DNA of 64,000 nt from Cinnamomum chago (Eukaryota; Streptophyta; Magnoliopsida; Laurales; Lauraceae). The stretch covers positions 88,992,501-89,056,500 of the forward strand of contig CP142454.1 in the NCBI GenBank assembly GCA_038049695.1, written 5' to 3'. Under the pieces are notes generated by a model. The model had not been told where the DNA came from, made no database searches, and saw only the letters and a program-made list of their open reading frames with translations. Below are positions 11,901 through 23,016 of the stretch, piece by piece. The position numbers and the translations under genes were made by a program. The stretch's first letter is position 1. Each line of letters starts with the position of its first letter.

Positions 11901-13406
11901 CTTTAATATTCATCAACACATCTTCACTGATCATAATCAGTAACAGTTATACCGATAGATACAAACATGATGAAGAAATTAATTGTTGATTCAGTACACG
12001 TGAATATGAAACTTGTGTAATTACAAAGTTATGCACGACAAATTGCATGAAGAAGTCACAAAACAAATGATCACAAAAGGTTTCTGGTGTGCTTTGGAGC
12101 CTCCAAAAGATTGTATTTTTACGGTAAGAAGATGTAAGTTTCTTTGCAATCTTCCATTTCTTCTCTCAGTGCTTCTCCTTGTACAACGGTATTAGCCATA
12201 CAATCACTTAAAACAGAGAATAGAAGTATCTCACAACTTTCTTGAGTTGGAGATTACAACAGTCACTTTATTTCCACACAATTTAGTCCCTTATGAGCTC
12301 TTTCCCTCTTTTTTGCTCATTCACACAGCTTAGCTTTTTAGTCCAACAGAAGCACTTTTATGCCAAAACCAGCTTGATAGGACAAGTGGGGTTAGATGAT
12401 TATGATGATAATACCTACCATGTATGAATTGCTTAGCTTATCTAATCATCATCCTTTGTATTTGTTTATCATCACTCTAATTCTTTCATTCTTAAAAATC
12501 TAAGCCAATAGAGGAAATCAATGTTCTTAACAACAACAACAACAATTTCTATTCTTATGGTGTTGTTGTTTCCATTAGTTTGGGTGATTCAATTGAAGGG
12601 GGAACATGCTGAATTAAGAAGAGTTCTGACAAAACATGCCTTCAAATTGGGTTGAGTGGAAGACTACAAGTACCGAAAACAAACCTCGAAAGTGAAAACT
12701 TGTTCAAACTATTCTCGAAAACACTTTTTCAAGAAATCTAAACAAGTATGAATTGAAACAAAAAGAACCCAAATAAACTGAAAACTTGTTCAAAACATTC
12801 TTGAAAACAAACCCAGAAAGGTGAAAACTTGTTCAAACGAATCTCGAAAACACTTTTTAAGTAATCTAAACCAAGTATGAATTGAAACAAAAAAAGAACC
12901 CAAATAAACTGAAAACTTGTTCAAACCATTCTTGAAAACAAACCCAAAAAGGTGAGAACTTGTTCAAACCATTCTCGAAAACACTTTTCAAGTAATCTGA
13001 ACCAAGTATGAATTGAAACAAAAAGAACCCAAATAAACTGAAAACTCGTTGAAACCACTCTTGAAAACAAACCCAGAAAGGTGAAAACTTATTCAAACTA
13101 TTCTCGAAAACACTTCTTCAAGAAATCTAAACAAGTATGAATTGAAACAAAAAAGAACCCAAACAACTGAAAACTTGTTCAAACCATTCTTGAAAACAAA
13201 CTCAGAAAGGTAAGGTGAAAACTTGTTCAAAACATTCTTCTTGAAAACACTTTTTCACGAAATCTAAACAGGTATGAATTGAAACAAAGAGAATCCAAAT
13301 AACTGAAGAGAGAGATTTGATTGACATATATATTCTTACGCATCTCTTCTGGGGTGGAGAAATTCCTGCGACCCGTGGGCTTGCCTTTGAACTTTCCTCT
13401 CCCCAT
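5978..13406 (-). CDS. PP28/PDAP1-type 28 kDa heat- and acid-stable phosphoprotein
   Basis: Eight coding exons on the minus strand: 13406-13340, 10002-9965, 9296-9240, 9106-9023, 8537-8503, 7763-7678, 6159-6094 and 6012-5978. All have GT-AG junctions and a continuous frame, giving about 155 aa (Arabidopsis relative about 164). The protein starts MGRGKFKGKPTGRR, has an acidic tract (EEAEDEVESEEEIEEEENE, residues about 36-54), then the conserved PP28 core (KARDLD, TTELSRRERE, HERYMRLQEQGKTEQARKDL, LALIRQQR) and a Lys/Glu-rich helical tail ending KKTEARK. The family is known in animals as a casein-kinase substrate that associates with PDGF; its plant role is poorly defined. The C-terminal half should form a long charged helix. 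Intron 1 is 3.3 kb and holds a tandem array and MITEs. The start is the only Met giving the family N-terminus. Exon calls are firm; molecular function is not. Confidence 0.93.
7138..7439. mobile_element. MITE in a PP28 intron
   Basis: Left terminus CTATTTGGTAAATTCACTTT (7141-7160) pairs imperfectly with the reverse complement of the right terminus (GGGCTATTTGGTAACTTCGC, ending near 7436). Both continue into AAAGTGAGGTGAA-like sequence. It resembles the GGGCC-type elements at 10707 and 36185. It lies in the intron between exons 6 and 7. Confidence 0.6.
7563..7625 (+). mobile_element. SINE-like 3' end with (GAT)n tail
   Basis: GTTGACCCCAGATAG followed by TAGGATAAGGCTTCAATGATGATGATG resembles the 3' end of plant Au-type SINEs, whose tails are simple triplet repeats. 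No 5' tRNA-like head was identified, so this is a partial copy at best. Confidence 0.4.
8049..8453. mobile_element. Tourist-like (PIF/Harbinger) MITE, 405 bp
   Basis: Ends GGGCACGTTTGG and CCAAACGTGCCC are perfect inverted repeats. TAA flanks both sides (8046-8048 and 8454-8456), as expected for PIF/Harbinger. It sits in the PP28 intron between exons 5 and 6. No coding capacity. Confidence 0.85.
10707..11006. mobile_element. GGGCC-ended MITE, 300 bp
   Basis: The left end (GGGCCCGTTTCGCACTTTAC) pairs over about 40 bp with the reverse complement of the right end (GGGCCAGTTTAGTAACTCTA), both reaching GTCAAGT motifs. The interior shares CACTTTTCCATACAAAAAGT-like sequence, in opposite orientation, with the element at 36185. 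It abuts the next element directly. Confidence 0.75.
11010..11231. mobile_element. Tourist-like MITE, 222 bp
   Basis: Ends GGGAGTGTTTG and CAAACGCACCC form an imperfect TIR that extends inward (ACAAGT/ACTTGT). Flanking TAA on both sides (11007-11009, 11232-11234) fits PIF/Harbinger. The left TAA touches the end of the preceding MITE. Confidence 0.8.
12688..13310. repeat. Tandem array, about 130-bp unit x 5
   Basis: GTGAAAACTTGTTCAAAC-like unit starts occur near 12691, 12822, 12951, 13082 and 13213. Each unit also holds TCGAAAACACTTTTTCAAG and TATGAATTGAAACAAAAAGA. Each contains two related half-units (TTCTCGAAAACA versus TTCTTGAAAACA). It lies in PP28 intron 1, ending about 30 bp from exon 1. 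Repetitive Phe-rich ORFs on the minus strand derive from it. Confidence 0.85.
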
Positions 13407-14551
13407 TTCTTTCTTTCTTTCTTTCTTTCTTTGATTCTCTGCAACTCCAAACGGATGAAACGGATCGGGAAGGAAGAAGACGAGTATCGGAAGCGGTTTT
13501 TTTTACTTTTGTTCTCTTCTCCGCTCCGAAACCCTACTTGAGGTAGGATTGCGGACGAAAGCGGAACGGAAAAGTTACATTTTTAGTGGGGGCTCCTTTA
13601 CAAAGAGTCCGGAATCCGGATCTTTGAGGCTTTTTTGACTTGGAGAAATGCTGTTCCATGCAATGGGGCCCGTCTATAAGCCCAGACAAGGTTAAGGTTA
13701 TGGTATGTATATGAGCACGTTGGCCGGGCCACTCAATGGGAATAGAGAATATGGGAAGGTCTCCTTGAAAGGAAAAATAAAAGAAAAGAAAAAACAAGGT
13801 TAGAAAATCAGCCCGACCTGATGAAATTCATCATAGTTCTTGATTAAACAGCCTTAAAGTTAATGGAGTCTTAATTATAAATTTTTATTTGCGATTCGAT
13901 TAAACATTTTTAGGGCATGCTTGGTAAATAGAGAAGAATCCATCATCTAGAAAATTCCTTTATTCCCTTAGAAACACACTATCGTCTCTTAAAATTTATG
14001 AGGGAAAGAATCATTGCATTCTAGGTTTGAAATTACCTATGTGAAATTTTCAAAATTCGATGGGGAAGGTGTAGACCGAGAAATCAACAAAATTCGATGT
14101 GGGAAGGTAGAGATCGAGAAATCAATGGAAGAGAGGATTTTAGAAGGATTCGAAAAGTCTTCTCTCAATTTTTTTCTCTTCATCCAAACATGGGTTATCC
14201 TCGATCATGACGAAAGATTCATCTTCAAAGACATTATCCAAATATGCCATAATTGCTAGTGTCGTATGAGGTAGGAGATGCAGTTTGCGATAGTTTTTTC
14301 CAATTGAATGTGCTTCGGGTAGTTCCTTATACCCATTTGAGAGAGAAACAACATTTCTTTGATGACAAAGAGAAACAGTAGTGCGATTGACTCAAGGGAA
14401 AATGAGCCACCTATGAGCCACCTAATGCAGAAAGAGAGAGAGGAAGTGGGTGATCAAGCTAGTTGAGCTTGTCTTTCATCAGCTTATGGAACAATAGTAG
14501 GACATATCTCCCTTCCTTAACCTCATCTAGTTAGCTTATCTATAATATGGT
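13407..14551. other. Upstream flank of the PP28 gene and spacer
   Basis: 13407-13540 (read on the minus strand) is GAAAGAAAGAAA-rich sequence just ahead of the PP28 start and is probably 5' UTR and core promoter. The rest has no recognisable coding region. Confidence 0.4.
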
Positions 14552-14786
14552 TAGGGGTGTTCATGGCCCAGGCTTGGATTAAATGATAAAAAGCCTAAAG
14601 CTCAGTGCAGCCTGGTCCGTGTAAGGAATGTATGCAATTTAATTTAATTACTCCAAATAATTGTTCAAATGCCCATAAAAGTGATAAAAAACCCGGTTCA
14701 ACCCGGCCCGATTGATTAAACGGGTGGGCTCGGGCCTGCCTTTTACGGCCCGTGCCGGGCTTGGGCCTGCCTATTTACGCCCCCTA
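14552..14786. mobile_element. hAT-like MITE, 235 bp, perfect 8-bp target duplication
   Basis: TAGGGGTGTTCATGGCCC at the left and ...ACGCCCCCTA at the right form the termini. AATATGGT is duplicated exactly at 14544-14551 and 14787-14794. The interior is rich in GGCCCG/CGGGCC motifs. Confidence 0.85.
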
Positions 14787-16225
14787 AATATGGTTATCTA
14801 AATTGCTAGACGGTAGGGATGGTTAGGTAGTTCATAATAGAATGAATCCAAGCAAAGGGCTTCAATGAAGATGAGATAGGTTCAATGGGTACAAAATTGA
14901 TCCTGATGCTAGTGAGTCCCATAGAGCTGGACTCTGCACGTCTTGTAGAAGAACATTCTCCCTATAGGCTCACTATTAAATGATACTAGCGCCCCCGTCT
15001 CACTAACACTATCCATAGGAGATCCATATTTAGTAACCAGACAAGTAAAAGCCCTCCATGGGGAATGATCATTCTCAAGATGGCGCAAGGCTAATACTTT
15101 CCTTATAATGGACCTATGGTGGAAAACCATGGGGATTTATAAATATAAATGCCCCGCTCCCACTTAATATTTTAAAATTAAGGATTTCCCTTAAGGTACA
15201 TGGACCCACATATATATACATCAAATCATCTCATGATATGACCAATGATTGGTTTCAAGTCAAGTTATTTTAAGGAAAGTCCAGTTTCTAAATTAGTGTT
15301 ACCAATGGATCCATCTCATGGGCCCACCAACTCTAAAGACTTCTTGGACTTCTACACTTTCCAAAACTTTGGGATTCCTCAAACTCTTTGGGCATCACCA
15401 AAAGGCTTTTGGTAATCTTCAAACTCTTTGATTAAAAGTCCAATTTTACTTTCCTTCTTCGTCTCGGACATTGCCAGAATTTGCAAATTGATAAAAATTA
15501 CATAAATTCCTATGCCTCAATTATGAGACTTACCTGGTAATCTAAACATGGAAATAAAAGGGCTTTAGGGAAATTCACCATGCCTTGCCCTTTCGCAGTA
15601 AAACAAGGAAACCATGATGCCCTTTACACTTAACCTCAAATAAACCAATAACCATAAAATAATAAAAAAAGACTTGTGGGCCATATGGATAGGACATTAT
15701 CACCTGCAAGTTAGTATCTCATACAACAAAGCATCTCACAAAACCAGGTTACCAAACCACAATACAAGCTCAAATATATATATATATATAATAGGCATAT
15801 TGTGTGTCTTTTTTAAGTTTTATTTTGTACTAGCATGCAGAAACACACTCGGGTGAGTGGTGTTGGCACCTAGAGTGACAAATTCTTGAAATCTACCACC
15901 AGGTATTTTGGGTCTTCAAGTTTAGAGTACTACTTTGGCTAATAGTCCAACTTAGCAAAAATAAAGAAAAGGAAAAGGTCTACTATTTCGCTATAAGGAT
16001 CTTTTTCCATCTTTCAGCAGTTGGAATTTGTTTTTGAAATGCACATTGTCCATGTACAACTTGTAAGATGATATTGGTATTTGATTTGGCCGATCGACCA
16101 TGGAAAAAAAGGTGGAATTTATTCTCCAACTTTATAAGATTCGTTCCTTTTGATACATATTCTCATGGCTTTTTTGCATAAGCAATGACAATATAAAGGA
16201 AAAAAGAATCTGCTAGTGTTTGGAC
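14787..16225. other. Gene-free spacer
   Basis: No coding similarity recognised. A (TA)n tract lies at about 15775-15791. Confidence 0.5.
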
Positions 16226-16462
16226 CTAGGAATTAAAAGGCAAAAGAATCTTAGCGACGTAACTAAGGGTCTTTGCAAATTCCCTCTCAATGTATACAAG
16301 ACAAGAGTCTATGAGAAACTCATCCTCCATTTTGTTGCGAAGTCTAGTTTTAATAAGGCTTATAGCTGAAAATGAGCGTTCAATAGTTGCAGTGGAGAAG
16401 GGAGAAGTAAGTACAAGCACGATCACTCTAAATGAGCGTTCAAGATGGGAATGGACTTTCAT
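16226..16462 (-). pseudogene. hAT transposase C-terminal (dimerisation) fragment
   Basis: The minus-strand frame reads PFSTATIERSFSAISLIKTR then LRNKMEDEFLIDSCLVYIER. This is the hallmark of the hAT C-terminal dimerisation domain found in plant zinc-finger MYM/TTF-type transposase-like proteins. Only about 78 codons remain, with no upstream catalytic region, so it is a relic. Confidence 0.8.
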
Positions 16463-16540
16463 TTTTGGTACTGGGGCTTGTTATAAAATTAATATATAAA
16501 CTCATTGAAGCATATATAATATAGGGACTAGTGATTTGAA

Positions 16541-16565
16541 GGGGGGGGGGGGGGGGGGGGGGGGG
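16541..16565 (+). repeat. Uninterrupted G25 homopolymer
   Basis: A run of 25 G follows GATTTGAA and is soon followed by CCGCCCCC. It could be real or an assembly or sequencing artefact. Confidence 0.9.
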
Positions 16566-18099
16566 TGTTTCCGCCCCCGGATGTAACGCTATATGTTCAA
16601 TGTTGTAGCACTATAAATATCTTTTGTTAGTAAGTAAATCAAAGATCAACCCCTTGCCCCAGTGGTAAGCGGCGACAGTTCTTACCAAGGTGCCAAGGGT
16701 GCCTCACCTGAGGTCTACTAGCATAGAGCATGAGCAATGCCCGATAAGTTTCATGCAAATAATTGAATAACAAATTGAATTAAGATTCAAATTAGGCATT
16801 AAATAGAAAAAATATTTAAAAAATTAGAAAAAATAATTTATTACATAATTAATTAAAGAGAAATCCATATATATTGCTTCAACTATATTTGCAAATTATT
16901 TTAAGATTCTTCCGGCTCAAACTATTTGTACATTTTGTTAAATGTTTGCACAAGTTTGAACTTTTTTAATTTATTTAATTATACGTTCATATAAACAATC
17001 ACATCCCAAAATGCCTTCCTTGAAACTTCTAGTTGCCCTGTGTGCAAGTGTCCCTCAAGATTTTGGTTGAAAGCTTGGAGAATAGTTCATTGATCGAGCA
17101 TCTAGTGTGGTTTGAAACTACGTTTGCGTCTTCTCCTTTGGGTTGGATTTGGGAAAGAGAGGAGGAATAAGACTTATATTGGGGTCGATATTGACCCTCA
17201 CCTATTTATGGAGGGTTGATATCGACCCTCAAAAAAATAGGTAAAAAAACTTTTTTTTATTTTTATTTTTTATTTTTTATGGGAAGGCCGATTTGGTGTG
17301 AAGTCCCATAAAGTGACATGTTTTGTCTACCGACCATCTAAAGATTTTTTTTTCTGGTAAATTTATTTTTTGATTTCCATATAATTAAATTCTTGACAAA
17401 CCAAAGGAACCCACTTTACGATAAGTCCCTTGTCCAAAAATCGTAATCCTTCTTGATTACATAAAATTGAACTACTTTAGTCGTTTTGTAAAATATTCAA
17501 AGAATGTTACAACGAAATTATAAAGTTATATAAAACTTATTTATTTTATTTGGAAATGAGTAAACCTTGATTAACATATCTTATAATTTACCATGATTTC
17601 CAAAAAACTCGATTCATAATTTGTTAAAATTTTCAAATACCGTCAAACAATAGATACTACAATATTATAATATTTTATTGTGCATTATTTTGTTCTATCA
17701 ATCTTTATATCTATAAATATTTTATTCTACATGGACCCAAACGGCCCTGAGGTTCTTGTAAACTTTATCGCCTTCCTCTTTCTATATTTCAACATTTTGT
17801 TGCTTTCTTTAATATCTTATATTTAAAGTTCAATTTTGAGAAAAAAATTGGGTATAATATTTCACTTTGCATTTTCTTTTGATACGTTTTATTTTAATGT
17901 GTGTATTATTTTTTATATAAGAATGATTCTTATTATTTTTTATAGGTCTCTTATATTAGTATCTAATATTAAAAAAAGGGGGAAATCTTATATTGTGTTT
18001 TAGGTTTTTTTCCAACGAGGGTATCTCCAGGGCTATTTGAACCGATGTTGTGTGAGGAGAAACCCATGCGGCCACACCTTATGCCAATAATCCAATACA
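16566..18099. other. Gene-free AT-rich spacer
   Basis: No gene seen. A short imperfect inverted repeat lies at about 17180-17235 (GGGTCGATATTGACCCTC against GAGGGTTGATATCGACCCTC). The segment at 16648-16700 (CCCAGTGGTAAGCGG) looks faintly tRNA-like but lacks a clear B box. Confidence 0.45.
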
Positions 18100-20920
18100 C
18101 TGATCGGACCCCAAGTGTAGGGTCCAATTGTAGTAATAAACTGGTGAGACCCAGTCGATCCACATGGAGCAATGTAAATTAAGGTTCATTCTCAACTTGT
18201 ACCTGTCCTAAATTAAAAATCTAGATCTAGCCTAAAAAACTAGAAAATTACGGTCATCATTCCTACTCTCCAAAAATTAAATTAATTACAATCCAATGAA
18301 AAGAAAACTTTCTAAATCTAAAAATCCTAAACTAAAACCTAAAATTGCTACAAAAGAACACACAAGTTAGAAAATCTAGAATAAAAAGTGCTAAAAATAA
18401 AAACTAAGAAACTAAAGTAGAAACAAAAGAAATCTAAGTTAGAAAGTTAGTAATGCAATGTATGCCATGAGATGCTGAAAAATTATAAGTCTGAAAAACT
18501 AGTATGCCGGGCTGTTTTTATGCATGGTTTAATCTAATGCAACCTAAAACTGAATTTAATGGCTGGAATTTAAACTATAATGATGCATGAATCAAATAAA
18601 AAAAAACAGAAGTGAAAAACAGTTAAAAACAAAGAAGATATGAATGTATAAACATGACCTAAAAAACTAAAACTGTGCAGAAATTCTGCACATAGATGGC
18701 CTAACATGCCATGTTTAAGCCACTGGTTCATAAACCTCTCGAAATAGTTGTGCTCTAAAATTTTGGGATGTGATAGACCACATATTAAACTTCAATTTCT
18801 TCAAATTTCACAGAAAAATACCATGATTTCACTAGTCTACCCACTTCGAACTTTTTGCAAAAAAAGTTGTTTCTACAGTTTTCTGGGCTTGTTTATGGAC
18901 TGTTTTTGCCACATGAATGTTTAATATAAATATGATTTCAAAATTTCACGTGAACGCTACTCCTAATGTTATGCAAAAAAATTAAAAAATAAAATAAATG
19001 AATGCATGAGTCTAATGCACTTTCCAGCAATTAACAAATCTAAACAAAATTGTGTGACGTAGAATTGTAAAAGGTGCAGGAATTAAAAGTGAAGTGCTGT
19101 AAATAAGGGTGGTGTGCATAAATCAAAGATGGTAAACAAAACTGAAATATAAAAGTGGTGAGTTGCTTCTTTTAATTCTTCTCAATTGAGGGTTCAAGAA
19201 AATTAGAGGTGCAAACGTAGGGTCCCATTCTTCAACTTGGGTTGTCAATCCAAGTTGAGAATGATAAATCCTCACTTTTTAATAAATAAATTTCAGACTT
19301 TAATTTTTAAACTTTTTTTTATCAACACTCTTCAACTTCACATTGTATTGCCTCCAAAAATACCATGTATCCGTAGAAAATAAGGTATATTGTGAGGATG
19401 TTAAGGTGAGTTGTTAGTAATTATTCCAAGCCAATTAAAATTACTTAACCAAAAGTAAGAACTAACCCAATTGTAAAACTAATATCAAGATTCACAAGAA
19501 ATCAATACAAGAATTAAAAAGAAACAATTTTATTAATACCAGTATGCAATTGAGTATATAAGATTGAGAATTAAAAACAAAAATACATGCTAGAATGATT
19601 GAAAATCCCTCTTTCTAGTTGAGAAAACAAGGGTGGTAGTGTTGCCTTTGAGAATAACCCCCTTGATGGCTTGAGATGAAAGGAAAGAAAGGGAGAAATG
19701 GAATGAAATTAAGCTAGAGGGAGAAGTGGACGATTTCAACCATGAGAGGAGAGGGATGTTTATGCCTTCAATTTATAGATTTTTGCTCTCTTTCTTTCCT
19801 TCTTTGCTCCAAGTTTGCAACATGCAATCTTCTTTGTATGACAAGTCTCTTCCTTGGCCAACAAGTCTTAAAAGAAATAACAAGGTGAGTGAGAGATTTT
19901 TAGTGCTTTCATGTGCAAAATTGCAATCCCGAGTAAAAATTATAGCACAAACTTTCAGAAGCCATATATTTCTCTTTTTAGCTCCAATTGACACAATCTT
20001 GAGTTCTAAAGTTATCTACTCGAAAGGATCTTTCTAACGGTGTATGGATTACACCAATCCGACGGCTGGATTAAGAGTTATGACTATTTTAATCTCGCTG
20101 CCTCTGAAAAATCCGAAAATAATTGTGCACATATGTAATGTTAGTTGTGCAATGGGGTGTGTGGGACCTATGTAGACGTCCAAAGGGATCTTGGGATCTT
20201 TTTTCCTTGTTTCTTGACTCCCCTTCCATTTTTGGTTTGCTTCCAAACTTCTTTGATTGACTAGTAAATTCTTTTAGCACCCTTTCCTTTCTTGAATTTC
20301 TTTTTTGATTTTTGAGTTTTCAAATTTAGTAAGAATTAAATCTTACCAATTAGTCAACTCTTTTAGCACCATTTCCTTTCTTGAATTTCTTTTTTGATTT
20401 TTGAGTTTTCAAACTTAGTAAGAATTAAATCTTACCAAATCTGAAGTTTCTTTTCTTGATTTTGAAATCACAAATCTAGCTTTCCATTGTTGACTTTTCA
20501 AACTCTCCAAAAATTCCAAGATATGTGGGTCCACCTTGAAAGATGTCCTACCCTTGATTTCTCTCAAATTTCACCATTGTGGGTCCCATTCTTGATTTCT
20601 CCTACACAAATTAAAATACATGGATTCAAGAATAATTCTATGTAAGGAATTTAAATGGACCATGCATAGGACCCTACTTGATGCACCCAAAACAATTGAT
20701 TTTCCAAAAATAAATCTCCAAAAATGGCAGGTTTTATGAATTTATGCAAAAAGTATGATTTTTTAGCAAATTATGTATGAATATACTTCAATAAATAAAA
20801 AATGCATAAAATCACGATATGACACTAAATGAGGATCTCTTGACTTGATAAGTCCTTAAACTTATAAAAAATAGCCACAAAAATATCCATTTTTAAGGAC
20901 TCATCACACACCGGCGGGTG
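18100..20920. repeat. Unclassified repeat-like block, possible degenerate retroelement
   Basis: A roughly 2.8-kb A-rich non-coding block starts near AAGTGTAGGGTCCAATTGTA and ends near AAGGACTCATCACACACCGG. It includes a hairpin at 19226-19263 (CATTCTTCAACTTGG with CCAAGTTGAGAATG) whose left arm resembles CATTCTCAACTTG at about 18188. Composition and boundary phrases resemble non-coding plant retroelement internals, but I see no LTR pair, primer-binding site or coding domain. Confidence 0.3.
20271..20439. repeat. 89-bp tandem duplication (about 1.9 copies)
   Basis: CTTTTAGCACCCTTTCCTTT at 20271 recurs at 20360 with about one change. Both copies continue through TTGAGTTTTCAAA and AGTAAGAATTAAATCTTACC. 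Confidence 0.9.
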
Positions 20921-23016
20921 TCTTAAAATGTCAAGCCCTGTTAATTCACTACCACATTGCCCTAATAGGAAAAATATCAATATTTAAATTTATTATAAAT
21001 TTTCCATCTCAGTACAATGTATACAAAAAATATCATAATATGGGATTTTTTTTATAAATTTTGTATATTCTTAATATTATAAATTATATTGCCCCGTGCT
21101 TAGCGTGGACATGATTTTCTAGTAATTCTTAAAATGAAGGATTTGCTAATGTCTCAATCAAAATTATTGAAAAAAAATTCATAATTCCTAAAATTAAGGA
21201 CCCACTATGATTTATACTTCAATAAAATCTTAACATATGGGGGATGATGTAGGGATCGTGAGGAACCTCTATTTTGAAATGGACAGCTCACATCTCTATA
21301 ATTATATATATTAAAGCAGCAATTCTCTTCGTGAGGAAGTGACATGTGCTATTTTTTTTTTGGTTTCACAATCGTGCACTCATCTCTTCCTTATCATATT
21401 TCCTAAAATTTCTCTTAAATAATCTCATTCTATCTTACCACACATGGTTTCTAATCACATAATTTTAGCATCCACCGATTGCTTGTTCATTTTGGGCATG
21501 TATGTTTCACATTGCATGGGTCGTCTTAAAAAAAGCTTGTTCAGGGATGCTCATGGCCCGGCCCCGATCTGAGGCCAGTCCAATTCGGGTCGTGGTCAAT
21601 TGAGCCCAATTTGTATTTGGGCCAGACTTAAATTATATTATAGAAAGCCAAAAGCCTGGTCCAACTAATGAATGTTTGGGCCTGATTTTGACGGCCTGCG
21701 TTGTGCTTGGGCCTCTGATTTTTTTTTTTCAAAAAGTCTACTTGGACAAACTTTTTTGGCCAGAATTTGGCCAACCCATATGGTTTGCATTGAATATCAC
21801 TATTTTTTTTTGTTTGAAAGTTGGCCTGCTACTTAGGGCTGAGTGAGTGACACAGAGGTTCTGGGCTATTTTCCACACTGTTGGGATAAAGAGCGCAGGC
21901 ACTTGATTCAAGAAAGACAGGTCGGAAATAGATGAGAATGCACGCTATGTCTTTGAATTGGCCTTAAATCGACAGAGAATCCTTCGCAACTTCCGAGACG
22001 ACCCCAAATGTTGCACGACTTTGACTAAACCACATTGGGTCCGAACTCCGAATCCCCCTCTAGATGTTACACACCCAAATCTTGTAGCCATGCCGCGGTC
22101 TACAGCATAGGGGGTCCAAATATAGATAATTTAAACCGTTCAAGATGCATCTTATCCCTTCTATTAAAATATCATCCAAAGTTGATTTCACCATTTGATT
22201 AAATACTTGGCTAAAAATATGATTGGATACCGACATGGCATTGAAGAAGTTGTGGGGTTAATTACATTTCCATTGGAGACCACCGATTAAGAATCCAACC
22301 CCGAAATGATAAATACCGTCTTTGTATATTTGATATCCATACACCTTACTCTAATAAAAGTTGGTCTTATCGTAAAATTAACTGTTTGATAAATATAAAT
22401 AATATTTTTTTTATGAGCACTCCAGCTTGGGGATTATCCGAATACGACGAGTAAAGACTATTCCATTGGTATATGGCACATATAATACCCGATAACAAAG
22501 GGGTGGGAGAGGATTAATAATATCTTATAAGATATGGTTAATTAATCACATTTTTATCAAATGATCAATCTTGTATTGAAATAAACTCTAATTGGGATAA
22601 AACGAAAAAAGGGCATTTTATAAATGGATGAAAATTTTATTTGGAACGGTTTGGATTTTTATTTGACTGACTCCACCTTCTATTTCCACTGGTCTCACTC
22701 AAGATTTCTCCGAGTCAAAGACTCAGAGGTTTCGTGGCCATCTCACCACGTGGATGCGCATGGATCGTCATCAACTCTGACACAAGATCTTATCCATCTA
22801 TCTCTATCTATCCATCTAAACGTGCGCACTTACGCCCCTAGCGCACGTTAGACCTCTCTTGATCGTTCCCGCTACCGCGAAAACAAGTTAACGACCCCCG
22901 TATAGATCTCTCTCTCTCTCTGTAACTGTTACGACCTTCGAAAACCCATCTTCCTCCTCTATCTCTCTCTGTCTAAAGCCCTAAACCTAATTCAAGTTCC
23001 TCACTTTCCGCCATTA
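20921..23016. other. Spacer and ACX3 promoter region
   Basis: Non-coding. At 21542 a CAGGGATGCTCATGGCCCGG end resembles the 14552 hAT-like MITE, but no matching right end was found. The last 150 bp before the ACX3 start are CT-rich (CTCTCTCTCTCTGTAAC) with CCCTAAACCTAA, typical of a plant 5' UTR. Confidence 0.4.

Noticed and set aside
12688..13310. Regularly spaced repeats resembling a CRISPR array
   Set aside because: Units of about 130 bp repeat throughout with no unique spacers, in a plant intron.
16648..16725. tRNA-like segment (CCCAGTGGTAAGCGG)
   Set aside because: No acceptor stem, anticodon arm or proper GGTTCRA B box could be aligned; at most a SINE-head relic.
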